The notes beneath the pieces were generated by a model. That model saw only the letters and a program-made list of their open reading frames with translations. It did not search any database and was not told where the DNA came from. Below, piece after piece: positions 7,638 to 16,851 of a stretch of 64,000 nt of DNA (position 1 is the first letter of the stretch; each line of letters begins with the position of its first letter). Made by a program: the position numbers and the translations under genes. Source of the stretch: Streptomyces sp. NBC_01116 (GTDB lineage: Bacteria; Actinomycetota; Actinomycetes; Streptomycetales; Streptomycetaceae); assembly GCF_041435495.1 (NCBI RefSeq), contig NZ_CP108644.1, positions 1,798,001-1,862,000 on the forward strand. The letters are read 5' to 3'.

Positions 7638-8207
7638 TCAGCGACTGCTGCCGCGGCCCACGATCCGGGTCAGCATCTCGCGGGTGTAGGGCGCGTCGAA
7701 CGTGCCGCCGGTGAGCAGTACCTGGAGGCAGACGCCGTCCATCAGCGCGACGAGGGCCCGCGCGGTCTCCGGGTCGGTGCGCCGGGACAGCAGCTCGACG
7801 GCTTCTTCCGTCCACTCGGCGGCGACGGGGCGCAGGGCGGGGCGGCGCAGGGCCGCGAGGTACAGCTCGTACTCCAGCTCGATCGCCCCGCGTTCGCCCG
7901 CGAACCACCGGCCCAGCAGCCGGGTCAGCTCCTCCGCGAGACCGGCGGAGCCGGCGGGTCCGGCAGTCCCTCCGGCCAGGGCCTCGCTGCCGCGCAGTTC
8001 CTGCACGAAGTTCTCGTTGCAGCGGCGCAGGGCGGCGACCAGGAGTTCGTCGAGGGAGCCGAAGTGGTACGTGGTCGAGCCGAGCGGCACATCGGCCTCG
8101 GCCGCCACGGTGCGATGGCTGAGACCGTCGATGCCGTCGGACGCGATCACGCGCAGCGCCGCGTCGATGATCCGCGCCCGCCGCCCGGGGTCGTACCGCC
8201 GGGCCAT
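7638..8207 (-). CDS. TetR-family repressor
   Basis: This 189-residue protein has an N-terminal TetR helix-turn-helix (about residues 8-55, RARIIDAALRVIASDGIDGL ending in TTYHFGSLDELL) and a helical ligand-binding C-terminal domain. Its ATG at 8207 overlaps the SMR stop by one base, so the two genes are translationally coupled. It most likely represses its own operon through the 36-bp palindrome at 8535-8570 and is released by a cationic drug or related ligand. The ligand cannot be deduced. Confidence 0.88.
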   Translation of the reverse strand: MARRYDPGRRARIIDAALRVIASDGIDGLSHRTVAAEADVPLGSTTYHFGSLDELLVAALRRCNENFVQELRGSEALAGGTAGPAGSAGLAEELTRLLGRWFAGERGAIELEYELYLAALRRPALRPVAAEWTEEAVELLSRRTDPETARALVALMDGVCLQVLLTGGTFDAPYTREMLTRIVGRGSSR

Positions 8208-8533
8208 CAGTGCGCGCCCCCCAGGTTGAGGACGACGACCCCGGCCACGATCAGGGCGATCCCCGTGATCTTGACCAGGCCGCTGGACTCCCCCAGGAAC
8301 AGGATCCCGATGAGGGCGACGGCCGCGGTGCCGACGCCGGCCCAGATGGCGTAGGCGGTGCCCACGGAGAGCGTCTTGAGGGTCTGCGCGAGCAGGGTGA
8401 AGGCGATGAGGTAGCCCACCACGGTCCCGATCGAGGGCCAGAGCCGGGTGAAGCCCTCGCTGTACTTCATGGCCGTCGTCCCGGCCACCTCCGCCGCGAT
8501 GGCGGCGGCCAGCAGTCCGTATGCGTATCCCAT
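8207..8533 (-). CDS. Small multidrug resistance (SMR/EmrE-type) efflux protein
   Basis: This 108-residue protein has four membrane helices. It contains the SMR signature with the essential membrane-embedded Glu in AAEVAGTTAMKYSEGFTRLW and the helix-3 motif AYAIWAGVGTA, closely matching EmrE. The family exchanges protons for quaternary or aromatic cations. The start at ATG 8533 fits family length, but no Shine-Dalgarno precedes it; instead the palindromic operator abuts the codon, so the mRNA may be leaderless. An in-frame TTG at 8551 would add six residues. It is coupled to the downstream TetR gene. Confidence 0.9.
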   Translation of the reverse strand: MGYAYGLLAAAIAAEVAGTTAMKYSEGFTRLWPSIGTVVGYLIAFTLLAQTLKTLSVGTAYAIWAGVGTAAVALIGILFLGESSGLVKITGIALIVAGVVVLNLGGAH

Positions 8534-8534
8534 G

Positions 8535-8570
8535 TGTACGACTGTACCCAACGTTGCGTACGCCCGTACA
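8535..8570. promoter_or_regulatory. 36-bp imperfect palindrome, candidate TetR operator
   Basis: Twenty-eight of 36 positions match their own reverse complement. Outer arms are TGTACG/CGTACA, inner arms GTAC, and the centre is CAACGTTG. It sits one base upstream of the SMR start codon, so a bound dimer pair would cover the promoter or start site of the SMR-TetR operon. Confidence 0.65.
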
Positions 8571-8656
8571 TATCATCGGCCCACGTCGGGGGCGCTACGG
8601 TGTGCCGACCGACCACAACGGCCCGGCATCCGGGCCGACGACACGACGGAGACGCA

Positions 8657-9811
8657 GTGGCGCAGGACGCAGGGTGGGGCGGCGGCCCGTACGGGGGCGC
8701 ACCTCACGGTGGGGGGCCCTTCCACGGGGGCGCGCAGGGACCGGGCGGGGGATGGAACGGCGGGTGGGCCGCACCACCCAAGCCGGGGGTCATACCCCTG
8801 GCGCCGCTGAGGGTCTCGGACATGCTCAGCGGCGCCTTCTCGACGCTCGGGCGGTACTGGAAACCGCTGATCGGAATCGCCCTGACGCTGTTCGGCGCGG
8901 CGACGCTCGTGATGATCGCCGCGCTGGTGGTAGCCGCCTCCGCCGTCGCGACCCACTGGGACGAGCTGACGTCCGACTCCCCGGGCTCCCCCGACGCCGC
9001 CGAACTCGTCCCGCTGGGCATCGCGTTCGGCGTGCTGATGATCGTCGGCCTGATCATCTACATGCTGGCGTCGGCCGTGGTGCAGGCGGCGGTCCCCGTC
9101 GTCCTCCAGGAGGCCGTCCTCGGCCGCCCGCTCCGCTTCGGGGAGGTCTGGAGGCGGGCGTGGTCGCGGGTCTGGTCGATCATCGGCACGGTGTTCCTGA
9201 CCGGGCTGATCATGATCGTCCCGATGGCGCTCTTCCTGGCCGGCTTCACCGGACTGATGATCTACACCATCTCGCTGGGCGACGAGGACGGTGTCGTGCC
9301 CCTGATCGTGACCGGCCTCGTCGGCGTGCTGATCGTGGGCCCGGTGGCGGTCTGGCTCTGGGTGCGGTTCTCGCTGGCCCCGACGGTGGTGGTCTTCGAG
9401 CAGCAGCGCCCGGTAGCGGCCCTGCGCCGCTCGGCCCAGCTGGTGCGCGGCACGTGGTGGCGGGTCTTCGGCGTCGGACTGCTCGCCTACACGCTGGCGT
9501 CCATGATGGGCTTCATGATCCAGATGCCGTTCCAGATGGCCGGCGCGCTTCCCGGCATGTTCGATCCCGCGGACCTGGACGCCGACCCGAGCAACGGAAC
9601 GATCATCGCCGTGATCGGCAGCGTGATGCTGCTGTCCTTCCTCAGCCAGATGATCTCCCAGCTGATCACGGCGATCTTCCCGCCGCTGGTGGTCGGCCTG
9701 CTGTACGTCGACCTCCGGATGCGCACGGAGAACCTGGGCCCGGTCCTGGCCGAGGCGGCGGCGACGACCCTGCCCGAGCAGTACGGCCCGCCGCCGCCCG
9801 CCCACGTCTGA
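8657..9811 (+). CDS. Multi-pass membrane protein, GPDPase membrane-domain-like
   Basis: This 384-residue protein starts at GTG 8657 behind GGAG. The first 45 residues are a Gly/Pro-rich cytoplasmic tail (GGGPYGGAPHGGGPFHGG). PLRVSDMLSGAFSTLGRYW and about six hydrophobic helices follow, with a conserved-looking RFSLAPTVVVFEQQRPVAALRRS segment. The architecture resembles the membrane domain found upstream of glycerophosphodiester phosphodiesterases and in many stand-alone actinobacterial proteins of unknown function. No catalytic domain is present. Confidence 0.75.
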   Translation: MAQDAGWGGGPYGGAPHGGGPFHGGAQGPGGGWNGGWAAPPKPGVIPLAPLRVSDMLSGAFSTLGRYWKPLIGIALTLFGAATLVMIAALVVAASAVATHWDELTSDSPGSPDAAELVPLGIAFGVLMIVGLIIYMLASAVVQAAVPVVLQEAVLGRPLRFGEVWRRAWSRVWSIIGTVFLTGLIMIVPMALFLAGFTGLMIYTISLGDEDGVVPLIVTGLVGVLIVGPVAVWLWVRFSLAPTVVVFEQQRPVAALRRSAQLVRGTWWRVFGVGLLAYTLASMMGFMIQMPFQMAGALPGMFDPADLDADPSNGTIIAVIGSVMLLSFLSQMISQLITAIFPPLVVGLLYVDLRMRTENLGPVLAEAAATTLPEQYGPPPPAHV

Positions 9812-9832
9812 GCACGCGGGGGCCGGCCCGGC

Positions 9833-10198
9833 TCAGTCGGTCAGGGTCCGCTTGGGGCGCAGCACACAGAACTCGTTGCCCTCCGGATCGGCCATCACCA
9901 CGAAGGTGGCGTCCGGCCCCTGCCCGACGTCCGTCCGACGGGCGCCGAGCGCGAGGATCCGCTCGACCTCGACGTCCTGGTCGTCCGGCGCCAGATCGAT
10001 GTGCAGCCGGTTCTTGACGGTCTTCCCCTCCGGCACGGGGAGGAAGCACATGCCCGGCAGCGCGGTCCCGTGCGCGCCGATGACAATCTCCTCCTCGTGC
10101 TCGAAGAGCACCTGCCAGTCCAGCACCGCGCTCCAGAAGCGGGCCATGAGCGGCAGGTCGTGAGCGTCGACGGCGATGTGGTAAAGGGAAACGGCCAT
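9833..10198 (-). CDS. VOC (glyoxalase/bleomycin-resistance fold) protein
   Basis: This 121-residue protein consists of two VOC beta-alpha-beta-beta-beta repeats, beginning MAVSLYHIAVDAHDLPLMARFW and ending VVMADPEGNEFCVLRP, the usual actinobacterial VOC pattern. Substrate is unknown. The start MAVSLYHI matches family N-termini, yet the ATG at 10196-10198 lies inside the right-hand arm of a perfect hairpin that also ends the suf operon. Translation may therefore be limited unless the gene has an internal promoter or is read by coupling. Confidence 0.8.
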   Translation of the reverse strand: MAVSLYHIAVDAHDLPLMARFWSAVLDWQVLFEHEEEIVIGAHGTALPGMCFLPVPEGKTVKNRLHIDLAPDDQDVEVERILALGARRTDVGQGPDATFVVMADPEGNEFCVLRPKRTLTD

Positions 10199-10230
10199 GC
10201 CCGCCAGTCTGCCTGGCGGGCATGGCCGTT
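10190..10230 (-). terminator. 18-bp perfect hairpin ending the suf operon
   Basis: Arms 10190-10207 and 10213-10230 are perfectly complementary around a five-base loop. In the leftward direction the stem is followed by TTTCCCTTT, as expected for an intrinsic terminator 22 bases after the sufT stop. The arm proximal to the T-tract contains the start codon of the VOC gene. Confidence 0.8.
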
Positions 10231-10251
10231 CATCGCTCCCGGCGGAGCGTG

Positions 10252-10590
10252 TCAGACGTTGAACCCCAGCGCGCGGAGCTGCTCGCGCCCGTCGTCGGTG
10301 ATCTTGTCCGGACCCCACGGCGGCATCCAGACCCAGTTGATCCGGAGCTCGTTGACGATGCCGTCCGTGGCGGACTTCGCCTGGTCCTCGATGACGTCGG
10401 TCAGCGGGCAGGCCGCGGACGTCAGGGTCATGTCGAGGGTGGCGATGTTGGCGTCGTCGACGTGGATGCCGTAGATCAGGCCCAGGTTGACGACGTCGAT
10501 GCCCAGCTCGGGGTCGACGACGTCGTACAGCGCCTCGCGGACCTCCTCCTCGGAGGCCGGCTTCATGGTCGCGGTCTCGTTGTCGCTCAT
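10252..10590 (-). CDS. sufT: SufT-like iron-sulfur assembly factor (DUF59/MIP18)
   Basis: This 112-residue protein of the PaaD/MIP18 family has EEEVREALYDVVDPELGIDVVNLGLIYGI near the N-terminus and the Cys-bearing LTSAACPLTDVIEDQ loop. These proteins help mature or deliver Fe-S clusters. The start ATG 10590 overlaps the sufU stop (ATGA). As the last gene of the suf operon it is followed at once by a strong terminator. Assignment to SufT rests on family and position. Confidence 0.88.
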   Translation of the reverse strand: MSDNETATMKPASEEEVREALYDVVDPELGIDVVNLGLIYGIHVDDANIATLDMTLTSAACPLTDVIEDQAKSATDGIVNELRINWVWMPPWGPDKITDDGREQLRALGFNV

Positions 10591-11042
10591 GCGGTCTTCC
10601 CTTCGGACAGCGCCTTGGCCGTCGCGTCCTTCCACGCCATCCAGCTCAGCAGCGCGCACTTGACCCGGGCGGGGTACTTGGAGACGCCGGCGAACGCGAC
10701 GGCGTCCTCCAGCACCTCCTCCATCGCGTCGTCCGGCTCCAGCTGGCCCTTGGACTGCATCAGCTCCAGGAAGGCGTCCTGGATCTTCTGCGCCTGGGAC
10801 AGCTCCTTGCCGACGAGCAGCTCGTTCAGCACGGAGGCGCTGGCCTGGCTGATGGAGCAGCCCTGGCCCTCGTAGCTCACGTCGGCGATGGTCTCGCCGT
10901 CGTACTTCACCCGGAGCGTGATCTCGTCGCCGCACGTCGGGTTGACGTGGTGCACCTCGGCGTCGCCGTCCCGCAGGCCGCGCCCGTGGGGGTGCTTGTA
11001 GTGGTCCAGGATCACTTCCTGGTACATGGATTCAAGCTTCAC
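10587..11042 (-). CDS. sufU: SufU sulfur-relay scaffold
   Basis: This 151-residue IscU-fold protein has Cys ligands in NPTCGDE (about residue 37), GQGCSISQASASVL (about 62) and RVKCALLSW (about 128). The longer loop between the second and third cysteines is typical of SufU. In Gram-positives SufU is a zinc protein that accepts persulfide from SufS. Start is GTG 11042; an internal ATG five codons on is weaker. It lies 10 bases from the sufS stop. Confidence 0.92.
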   Translation of the reverse strand: MKLESMYQEVILDHYKHPHGRGLRDGDAEVHHVNPTCGDEITLRVKYDGETIADVSYEGQGCSISQASASVLNELLVGKELSQAQKIQDAFLELMQSKGQLEPDDAMEEVLEDAVAFAGVSKYPARVKCALLSWMAWKDATAKALSEGKTA

Positions 11043-11052
11043 CAGTCAACCC

Positions 11053-12321
11053 TCAGCCGAAGAAGTTCCGGACGTGCTCCAGTCCGTCCACCAGGGCGTC
11101 GACCTCGGCGGGCGTGGAGTACAGATAGAACGACGCTCGCGTCGTCGCGGGAATTCCGTACCGCAGGCAGACCGGGCGCGCGCAGTGGTGGCCGACCCGG
11201 ACGCAGATACCCATCTCGTCGAGCACCTGGCCCACGTCGTGCGGGTGGATGTCGCCGAGCGTGAAGGAGATCGTGGCCCCGCGGTCCTCGGCCGTCGCCG
11301 GGCCGATGATCCGCAGGTCCGGTACCTCCAGGAGACGCTTCACCGCGTACTCGGTGATCGCCTTCTCGTGCTGGTGGATCTTCTCCATGCCGATCGAGGA
11401 GAGGTAGTCCACGGCCGCGCCGAGGCCGACGGCCTGGGCGATCGGGGGCGTACCGGCCTCGAACTTGTGCGGCGCGGGCGCGTACGTCGAGGAGTGCATC
11501 GACACGGTCTCGATCATCTCGCCGCCGCCGAGGAACGGGGGCAGGTCCTCCAGGAGCTCCTGCCGTCCCCACAGCACGCCGATGCCCGTCGGGCCGACCA
11601 TCTTGTGACCGGTGAAGGCCACGAAGTCGGCCTGGAGCGCCTGCACGTCGAGCACCATGTGCGGGGCCGCCTGCGAGGCGTCGATGCAGACCAGCGCGCC
11701 GACCTGCTGGGCGCGGCGGATGATCTGCTCGACCGGGTTGACGGTGCCCAGGATGTTGGAGACCAGCGTGAAGGAGACGATCTTCGTCTTCTCGGTGATG
11801 ATCTCGTCGATGTTCGACAGGTCGAGCCGGCCGTCGTCGGTGATGCCGAACCACTTCAGCTTCGCGCCGGTGCGCTGCGAGAGCAGCTGCCACGGCACGA
11901 TGTTGGAGTGGTGCTCCATCTCCGTGGTGACGATCTCGGTCTCACGGTCCACCCGATAGGGCTCATCCGCCCAGCCGAGCATGTTCGCCACGAGGTTGAG
12001 CGACTCCGAGGCGTTCTTCGTGAAGATCACCTCGTCGCGGCTGGGTGCGTTGATGAAGGCGGCGACCTTGTCGCGGGCGCCCTCGTACAGCGCGGTTGCC
12101 TCCTCGGCGATCGTGTAGACGCCGCGGTGCACGTTCGCGTTGTGCCGCTCGTAGTACGCGTTGAGCGCGTCGAGGACCTGGCGCGGCTTCTGCGAGGTCG
12201 CCGCGGAGTCCAGGTAAACGATCTTCTTGCCGTCGTGGACCGTGCGGTCCAGGATCGGGAAGTCCTTGCGGATCGCCTCGGTGTCGAGGAGGCCGGTGAG
12301 CCCCTGTCGGGCGTCAGTCAC
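11053..12321 (-). CDS. sufS: Cysteine desulfurase SufS
   Basis: This 422-residue class-V aminotransferase-fold enzyme has the PLP lysine in FTGHKMVGPTGIGVLWG and the catalytic cysteine in RVGHHCARPVCLRYG, the short-loop SufS type. It converts cysteine to alanine and passes sulfur to SufU. GTG 12321 overlaps the sufC stop (GTGA). Length matches the family. Confidence 0.96.
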   Translation of the reverse strand: MTDARQGLTGLLDTEAIRKDFPILDRTVHDGKKIVYLDSAATSQKPRQVLDALNAYYERHNANVHRGVYTIAEEATALYEGARDKVAAFINAPSRDEVIFTKNASESLNLVANMLGWADEPYRVDRETEIVTTEMEHHSNIVPWQLLSQRTGAKLKWFGITDDGRLDLSNIDEIITEKTKIVSFTLVSNILGTVNPVEQIIRRAQQVGALVCIDASQAAPHMVLDVQALQADFVAFTGHKMVGPTGIGVLWGRQELLEDLPPFLGGGEMIETVSMHSSTYAPAPHKFEAGTPPIAQAVGLGAAVDYLSSIGMEKIHQHEKAITEYAVKRLLEVPDLRIIGPATAEDRGATISFTLGDIHPHDVGQVLDEMGICVRVGHHCARPVCLRYGIPATTRASFYLYSTPAEVDALVDGLEHVRNFFG

Positions 12322-13082
12322 GCGGAAGCGCCACCCTTCGTGTAGGCCTCGTAGCCCTCGTTCTCCAGCTGGTCGGCCAGCTCGGCGCCGCCGGAGGCCG
12401 CGATACGGCCGTTGGCGAAGACGTGCACGAAGTCGGGCTTGATGTACTTCAGGATGCGGGTGTAGTGCGTGATCAGCAGGGTGCCGACCTCGCCGGACTC
12501 GCGGACCCGGTTGACGCCCTCGGAGACGGTCTTGAGCGCGTCGACGTCCAGGCCGGAGTCGGTCTCGTCCAGGACGGCGATCTTCGGCTTGAGGAGCTCC
12601 AGCTGGAGGATCTCGTGGCGCTTCTTCTCACCGCCGGAGAAGCCCTCGTTGACGTTGCGCTCGGCGAAGGACGGGTCCATCTGGAGCCCGGCCATCGTCT
12701 CCTTGACCTCCTTGACCCACGTACGCAGCTTGGGGGCCTCGCCGCGGATGGCGGTGGCGGAGGTGCGCAGGAAGTTGGAGACCGAGACACCGGGGATCTC
12801 GACCGGGTACTGCATGGCGAGGAACAGGCCGGCGCGGGCCCGCTCGTCGACGGACATCTCCAGGACGTCCTCGCCGTCCAGGGTGACCGTGCCACCGGTG
12901 ATCGTGTACTTGGGGTGACCCGCGAGCGAGTACGCGAGGGTGGACTTGCCGGACCCGTTGGGGCCCATGATGGCGTGGGTCTCGCCCTGCTTCACGGTCA
13001 GGTCGACGCCCTTGAGGATCTCCTTCGTGGCGTTGTCGGCCTCGACGGAAACGTGCAGGTCGCGGATTTCAAGCGTTGCCAT
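12318..13082 (-). CDS. sufC: SufC ATPase of the SufBCD complex
   Basis: This 254-residue soluble ABC-type ATPase has Walker A GPNGSGKSTL, the SufC-typical signature FSGGEKKRHEI and Walker B KIAVLDETDSGLD. It binds SufB and SufD and powers cluster assembly; it is not a transporter. The ATG at 13082 (MATLEIRDLHV) is the conserved start; an upstream in-frame ATG at 13121 would add an Ser/Pro stretch. Confidence 0.96.
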   Translation of the reverse strand: MATLEIRDLHVSVEADNATKEILKGVDLTVKQGETHAIMGPNGSGKSTLAYSLAGHPKYTITGGTVTLDGEDVLEMSVDERARAGLFLAMQYPVEIPGVSVSNFLRTSATAIRGEAPKLRTWVKEVKETMAGLQMDPSFAERNVNEGFSGGEKKRHEILQLELLKPKIAVLDETDSGLDVDALKTVSEGVNRVRESGEVGTLLITHYTRILKYIKPDFVHVFANGRIAASGGAELADQLENEGYEAYTKGGASA

Positions 13083-13089
13083 GGGTGAC

Positions 13090-13407
13090 TCAGGACTCCT
13101 GGGTGACGGAGACGAGCACATCGTCCCCTTCGATCTTTACGGGGTATACGGGGACGGGGCGCGTCGCGGGAAGGCCGGACGGCTTGCCGGTGCGGAGGTC
13201 GAACGACGATCCGTGCAGCCAGCACTCGATCGAGCAGTCCTCCACCTCGCCCTCCGAGAGGGACACGTTCGCGTGCGAGCAGATGTCGTTGATCGCGAAC
13301 ACCTCGCCCTCGGTGCGGACGACGGAGACGGGCGTGCCGTCGAGCTCCACCCGCTTGGGGGTGTCGTCCTCCAGCTCGCTCAGCGCACAGGCCTTGACGA
13401 AGGACAT
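13090..13407 (-). CDS. Rieske-type [2Fe-2S] ferredoxin of the suf operon
   Basis: This 105-residue protein is a single Rieske domain with ligands C-x-H in DICSHANVSL and C-x2-H in CWLHGSSFDLR. It resembles ferredoxin subunits of aromatic-ring dioxygenases, but no oxygenase is nearby. Its fixed place between sufD and sufC in actinobacterial operons suggests it donates electrons during cluster assembly; that is inference. The start overlaps the sufD stop by one base, and seven bases separate its stop from sufC. Confidence 0.9.
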   Translation of the reverse strand: MSFVKACALSELEDDTPKRVELDGTPVSVVRTEGEVFAINDICSHANVSLSEGEVEDCSIECWLHGSSFDLRTGKPSGLPATRPVPVYPVKIEGDDVLVSVTQES

Positions 13408-14588
13408 CAGACGGACGCCTTCAGCTCGGCCTCGATCTTCTCGATGAGGCGCGCCTCGACGTCCGGCAGACCGATCTGCTGGACCAGCTCGGCGAAGAAG
13501 CCGCGCACGACGAGACGGCGGGCCTCCTCGGCCGGGATGCCGCGGGACTGGAGGTAGAAGAGCTGCTCGTCGTCGAAGCGGCCGGTCGCCGAGGCGTGGC
13601 CGGCGCCGACGATCTCGCCGGTCTCGATCTCCAGGTTGGGCACGGAGTCGACCCGGGCGCCGTCGGTGAGGACGAGGTTCCGGTTCATCTCGTAGGTGTC
13701 GGTGCCCTCGGCCGCGGCCTGGATGAGGACGTCGCCGATCCAGACGGCGTGCGCGCCGTCGCCCTGGAGGGCGCCCTTGTACACCGCGTTGGACTTGCAG
13801 TGCGGGGTGTTGTGGTCGACCAGGAGGCGGTGCTCCTGGTGCTGGCCCTTGTCGGTGAAGTACAGGCCGAAGAGCTCCGCCTCGCCGCCGGGGGCCGCGT
13901 AGGCCACCCGGGGGTGCAGGCGGACGACATCGCCGCCGAAGGTGACGACGATCGACTTGAACGAGGCGTCCCGGCCGACCAGCGCGTTGTGCTGGCCGAC
14001 GTGGACGGCCGTGTCGTCCCAGTCCTGGACGGAGACGACGGTCAGCTTCGCGCCGTCGCCCAGCACGTAGTCGACGTTGGCGGCGAGCACCGCGTCACCG
14101 GTGTGGTCGATGACGACGACGGCCTCGGCGAAGGCGCCCAGCTGGATGAGCTGGTGGCCGTAGGCGACGCCGCCCTCGCCGTGCACGGCGATCCGGACCG
14201 GCTCGGTGAGCACGGCTTCCTTGGCGACCGTGACGATCGAGGCCTGCTCGAAGGAGCTGTACGCCTGGGCGGCGACCCGGTCCACCGGGGTGCCGGCCTT
14301 GCCGAGCCGGGAGTCGTCGCGGCCGACGGTCTCGACGGTGACGCCCTCGGGGGCCTCGATGGCGACCTTCACGCCGCCGCCGTTCGCGACCGCGGTGCCG
14401 TCGTGCAGTCCGCGCAGCCGCTCCAGCGGCGTGAAGCGCCACTCCTCCTCGCGGCCGTGCGGGACGGGGAAGTCCGCGACGTCGAAGGACGGGGGTGCGC
14501 TCATGCGGGTGGCGACGGTCGACTCGGCGGCCACCGCGATGGAGCCGGCGGTGGTGGAGCCCACCGGAGTGTTCTGAGCCTCAGCCAT
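13407..14588 (-). CDS. sufD: SufD scaffold subunit
   Basis: This 393-residue SufBD-fold protein ends with DEQLFYLQSRGIPAEEARRLVVRGFF, the hallmark C-terminal helix of the family, and has the parallel beta-helix core (AHAVWIGDVLIQ, NRNLVLTDGARVDSVPNLEI). It forms the SufB-SufC2-SufD complex. About 100 non-coding bases separate it from sufB, the widest gap in the operon. Start ATG 14588 is followed by a variable Ala/Thr-rich N-terminus. Confidence 0.95.
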   Translation of the reverse strand: MAEAQNTPVGSTTAGSIAVAAESTVATRMSAPPSFDVADFPVPHGREEEWRFTPLERLRGLHDGTAVANGGGVKVAIEAPEGVTVETVGRDDSRLGKAGTPVDRVAAQAYSSFEQASIVTVAKEAVLTEPVRIAVHGEGGVAYGHQLIQLGAFAEAVVVIDHTGDAVLAANVDYVLGDGAKLTVVSVQDWDDTAVHVGQHNALVGRDASFKSIVVTFGGDVVRLHPRVAYAAPGGEAELFGLYFTDKGQHQEHRLLVDHNTPHCKSNAVYKGALQGDGAHAVWIGDVLIQAAAEGTDTYEMNRNLVLTDGARVDSVPNLEIETGEIVGAGHASATGRFDDEQLFYLQSRGIPAEEARRLVVRGFFAELVQQIGLPDVEARLIEKIEAELKASV

Positions 14589-14689
14589 GGCTGTCGTAGT
14601 GCTCGCTTTCTCAGTCAAGAAGGGGGGTGGTTCGGTGGGAGTGCGGGGACGGCCGCGAACGGCCGTCCCGGTGGTCCTCGGACGAGGAC

Positions 14690-16111
14690 CTAGCCGACCG
14701 AACCCTCCATCTGCAGCTCGATCAGCCGGTTGAGCTCCAGGGCGTACTCCATGGGCAGCTCCTTCGCGATCGGCTCGACGAAGCCGCGCACGATCATCGC
14801 CATGGCCTCGAACTCGGTGAGTCCGCGGCTCATGAGGTAGAAGAGCTGGTCCTCGGAGACCTTGGAGACGGTCGCCTCGTGGCCCATCGACACGTCGTCC
14901 TCGCGGACGTCGACGTAGGGGTAGGTGTCCGAGCGGGAGATCGTGTCGACGAGCAGAGCGTCGCAGAGCACGTTGGACTTCGCGCCCGGCGCGCCCTCGC
15001 CGATCTCGATCAGACCGCGGTAGGACGTACGGCCGCCGCCTCGCGCCACCGACTTGGAGACGATGTTGGAGGAGGTGTTCGGGGCCATGTGGACCATCTT
15101 GGCGCCGGCGTCCTGGTGCTGGCCCTCGCCCGCGAAGGCGATGGACAGGGTCTCGCCCTTGGCGTGCTCGCCCATCAGGTAGACGGCCGGGTACTTCATG
15201 GTGACCTTGGAGCCGATGTTGCCGTCGACCCACTCCATGGTCGCGCCCTCGTAGGCCACGGCCCGCTTGGTGACGAGGTTGTAGACGTTGTTCGACCAGT
15301 TCTGGATGGTCGTGTAGCGGCAGCGGCCGCCCTTCTTCACGATGATCTCGACCACGGCGCTGTGCAGCGAGTCCGAGGAGTAGATCGGGGCGGTGCAGCC
15401 CTCGACGTAGTGGACGTAGGCGTCCTCGTCGACGATGATCAGCGTCCGCTCGAACTGGCCCATGTTCTCCGTGTTGATACGGAAGTAGGCCTGGAGCGGG
15501 ATGTCCACGTGGACGCCCTTGGGCACGTAGATGAACGAGCCGCCGGACCACACGGCCGAGTTCAGCGAGGCGAACTTGTTGTCACCGACGGGGATGACGG
15601 TGCCGAAGTACTCCTTGAAGAGCTCCGGGTGCTCCTTCAGCGCGGTGTCGGTGTCCATGAAGATGACACCCTGCGCCTCCAGCTCCTCGTTGATCTGGTG
15701 GTAGACGACCTCGGACTCGTACTGCGCGGCGACGCCGGCGACGAGGCGCTGCTTCTCCGCCTCGGGGATGCCGAGCTTGTCGTACGTGTTCTTGATGTCC
15801 TCGGGCAGGTCCTCCCAGGAGGCCGCCTGCTTCTCCGTGGACCGCACGAAGTACTTGATGTTGTCGAAGTCGATGCCCGACAGGTCGGAGCCCCAGTTCG
15901 GCATGGGCTTCTTGCCGAAGAGCTTGAGGCCCTTGAGCCGCAGCTTCAGCATCCACTCGGGCTCGTTCTTCTTCTCCGAGATGTCGCGGACGACAGCCTC
16001 GGAGAGGCCGCGCTTCGCCGCCGCGCCTGCCGCGTCGGAGTCGGCCCAGCCGAATTCGTACGTACCCAGACCCTCGAGCTCAGGGTGGGCAGTCTCCGTG
16101 GGGAGCGTCAT
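14690..16111 (-). CDS. sufB: SufB scaffold subunit
   Basis: This 473-residue protein keeps all SufB landmarks: [60 protein letters not shown] (candidate sulfur-accepting Cys), [15 protein letters not shown] and the terminal [17 protein letters not shown]. It is the scaffold on which the nascent [4Fe-4S] cluster is built. ATG 16111 overlaps the sufR stop as ATGA, so regulator and first structural gene are co-translated. Confidence 0.97.
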   Translation of the reverse strand: MTLPTETAHPELEGLGTYEFGWADSDAAGAAAKRGLSEAVVRDISEKKNEPEWMLKLRLKGLKLFGKKPMPNWGSDLSGIDFDNIKYFVRSTEKQAASWEDLPEDIKNTYDKLGIPEAEKQRLVAGVAAQYESEVVYHQINEELEAQGVIFMDTDTALKEHPELFKEYFGTVIPVGDNKFASLNSAVWSGGSFIYVPKGVHVDIPLQAYFRINTENMGQFERTLIIVDEDAYVHYVEGCTAPIYSSDSLHSAVVEIIVKKGGRCRYTTIQNWSNNVYNLVTKRAVAYEGATMEWVDGNIGSKVTMKYPAVYLMGEHAKGETLSIAFAGEGQHQDAGAKMVHMAPNTSSNIVSKSVARGGGRTSYRGLIEIGEGAPGAKSNVLCDALLVDTISRSDTYPYVDVREDDVSMGHEATVSKVSEDQLFYLMSRGLTEFEAMAMIVRGFVEPIAKELPMEYALELNRLIELQMEGSVG

Positions 16112-16851
16112 GCGGGGTTCCTCCCGGCCGTGCTTGCAGATGCTGAATGGGTGGTCTGTGGGGGTGCTGCGTGGCCACTTCTCGGCACGTAGGTCGTGCA
16201 CACACCATCGCCGTGGGCGAGGGTGGCCAGACGCTGCACATGGGTCCCGAGGAGGCTGGAGAAGAATTCCGTCTCCGCCTCGCACAGCTGTGGGAACTGC
16301 TCGGCGACATGCGCCACCGGGCAGTGGTGCTGGCACAGCTGCTCGCCCTGCTGCGGGCCCGGCGCGCTTCGCGCCATAGCAGCGTACCCGTCGGCCGACA
16401 GGGCCTTGGCCAGGGCCTCGGTGCGCCCTTCGGGCTCCGCGGCCTCGACCACGGCGCGGTACGCCTCGCCCACCGCGGCCATCCGGGCGCGGGCGAAGGC
16501 GAGGACCGCCTCGTCGCCCCCGGACGCGGCGATGAAGCGCAGGGCGTCGGCGGCCAGCTTGTCGTAGGACTGGTCGAAGGCGTCCCGGCCGCAGTCCGTC
16601 AGGGCGAACACCTTGGCGGGCCTGCCGCGGGTCCGCGCCCCGTAGACCCGCTGTTCGCGGGCTTCGACGACATCGTCGGAGACGAGGGCGTCCAAGTGGC
16701 GGCGGACGGCGGCCTGGGTGAGGCCGACGCGCTTGGCGAGGTCCGCGACGGTGGAGGGGCCGTGGTCCAGGATGGAGCGCGCGACCCGGTTGCGCGTCGA
16801 GCGCTCACCGGTCGCGAGTTCCTCCTGGGGAGCCCGTCCGTCGTATTTCAC
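16108..16851 (-). CDS. sufR: SufR, iron-sulfur-sensing repressor of the suf operon
   Basis: With the GTG at 16851 the protein has 247 residues. Residues about 20-75 are a winged helix ([37 protein letters not shown]). The C-terminal sensor has cysteines at 173, 177 and 190 in the pattern C-x3-C-x12-C. That is the ligand spacing reported for the [4Fe-4S] SufR of Streptomyces avermitilis. A longer frame starts at 16923, but it would put the operator inside the coding region. A candidate promoter (TTGTCA, 18 bases, AACAAT) would start the RNA close to this GTG, so a leaderless message is likely. Expected behaviour: the holo form represses the operon, and cluster loss relieves it. Confidence 0.9.
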   Translation of the reverse strand: MKYDGRAPQEELATGERSTRNRVARSILDHGPSTVADLAKRVGLTQAAVRRHLDALVSDDVVEAREQRVYGARTRGRPAKVFALTDCGRDAFDQSYDKLAADALRFIAASGGDEAVLAFARARMAAVGEAYRAVVEAAEPEGRTEALAKALSADGYAAMARSAPGPQQGEQLCQHHCPVAHVAEQFPQLCEAETEFFSSLLGTHVQRLATLAHGDGVCTTYVPRSGHAAPPQTTHSASASTAGRNPA

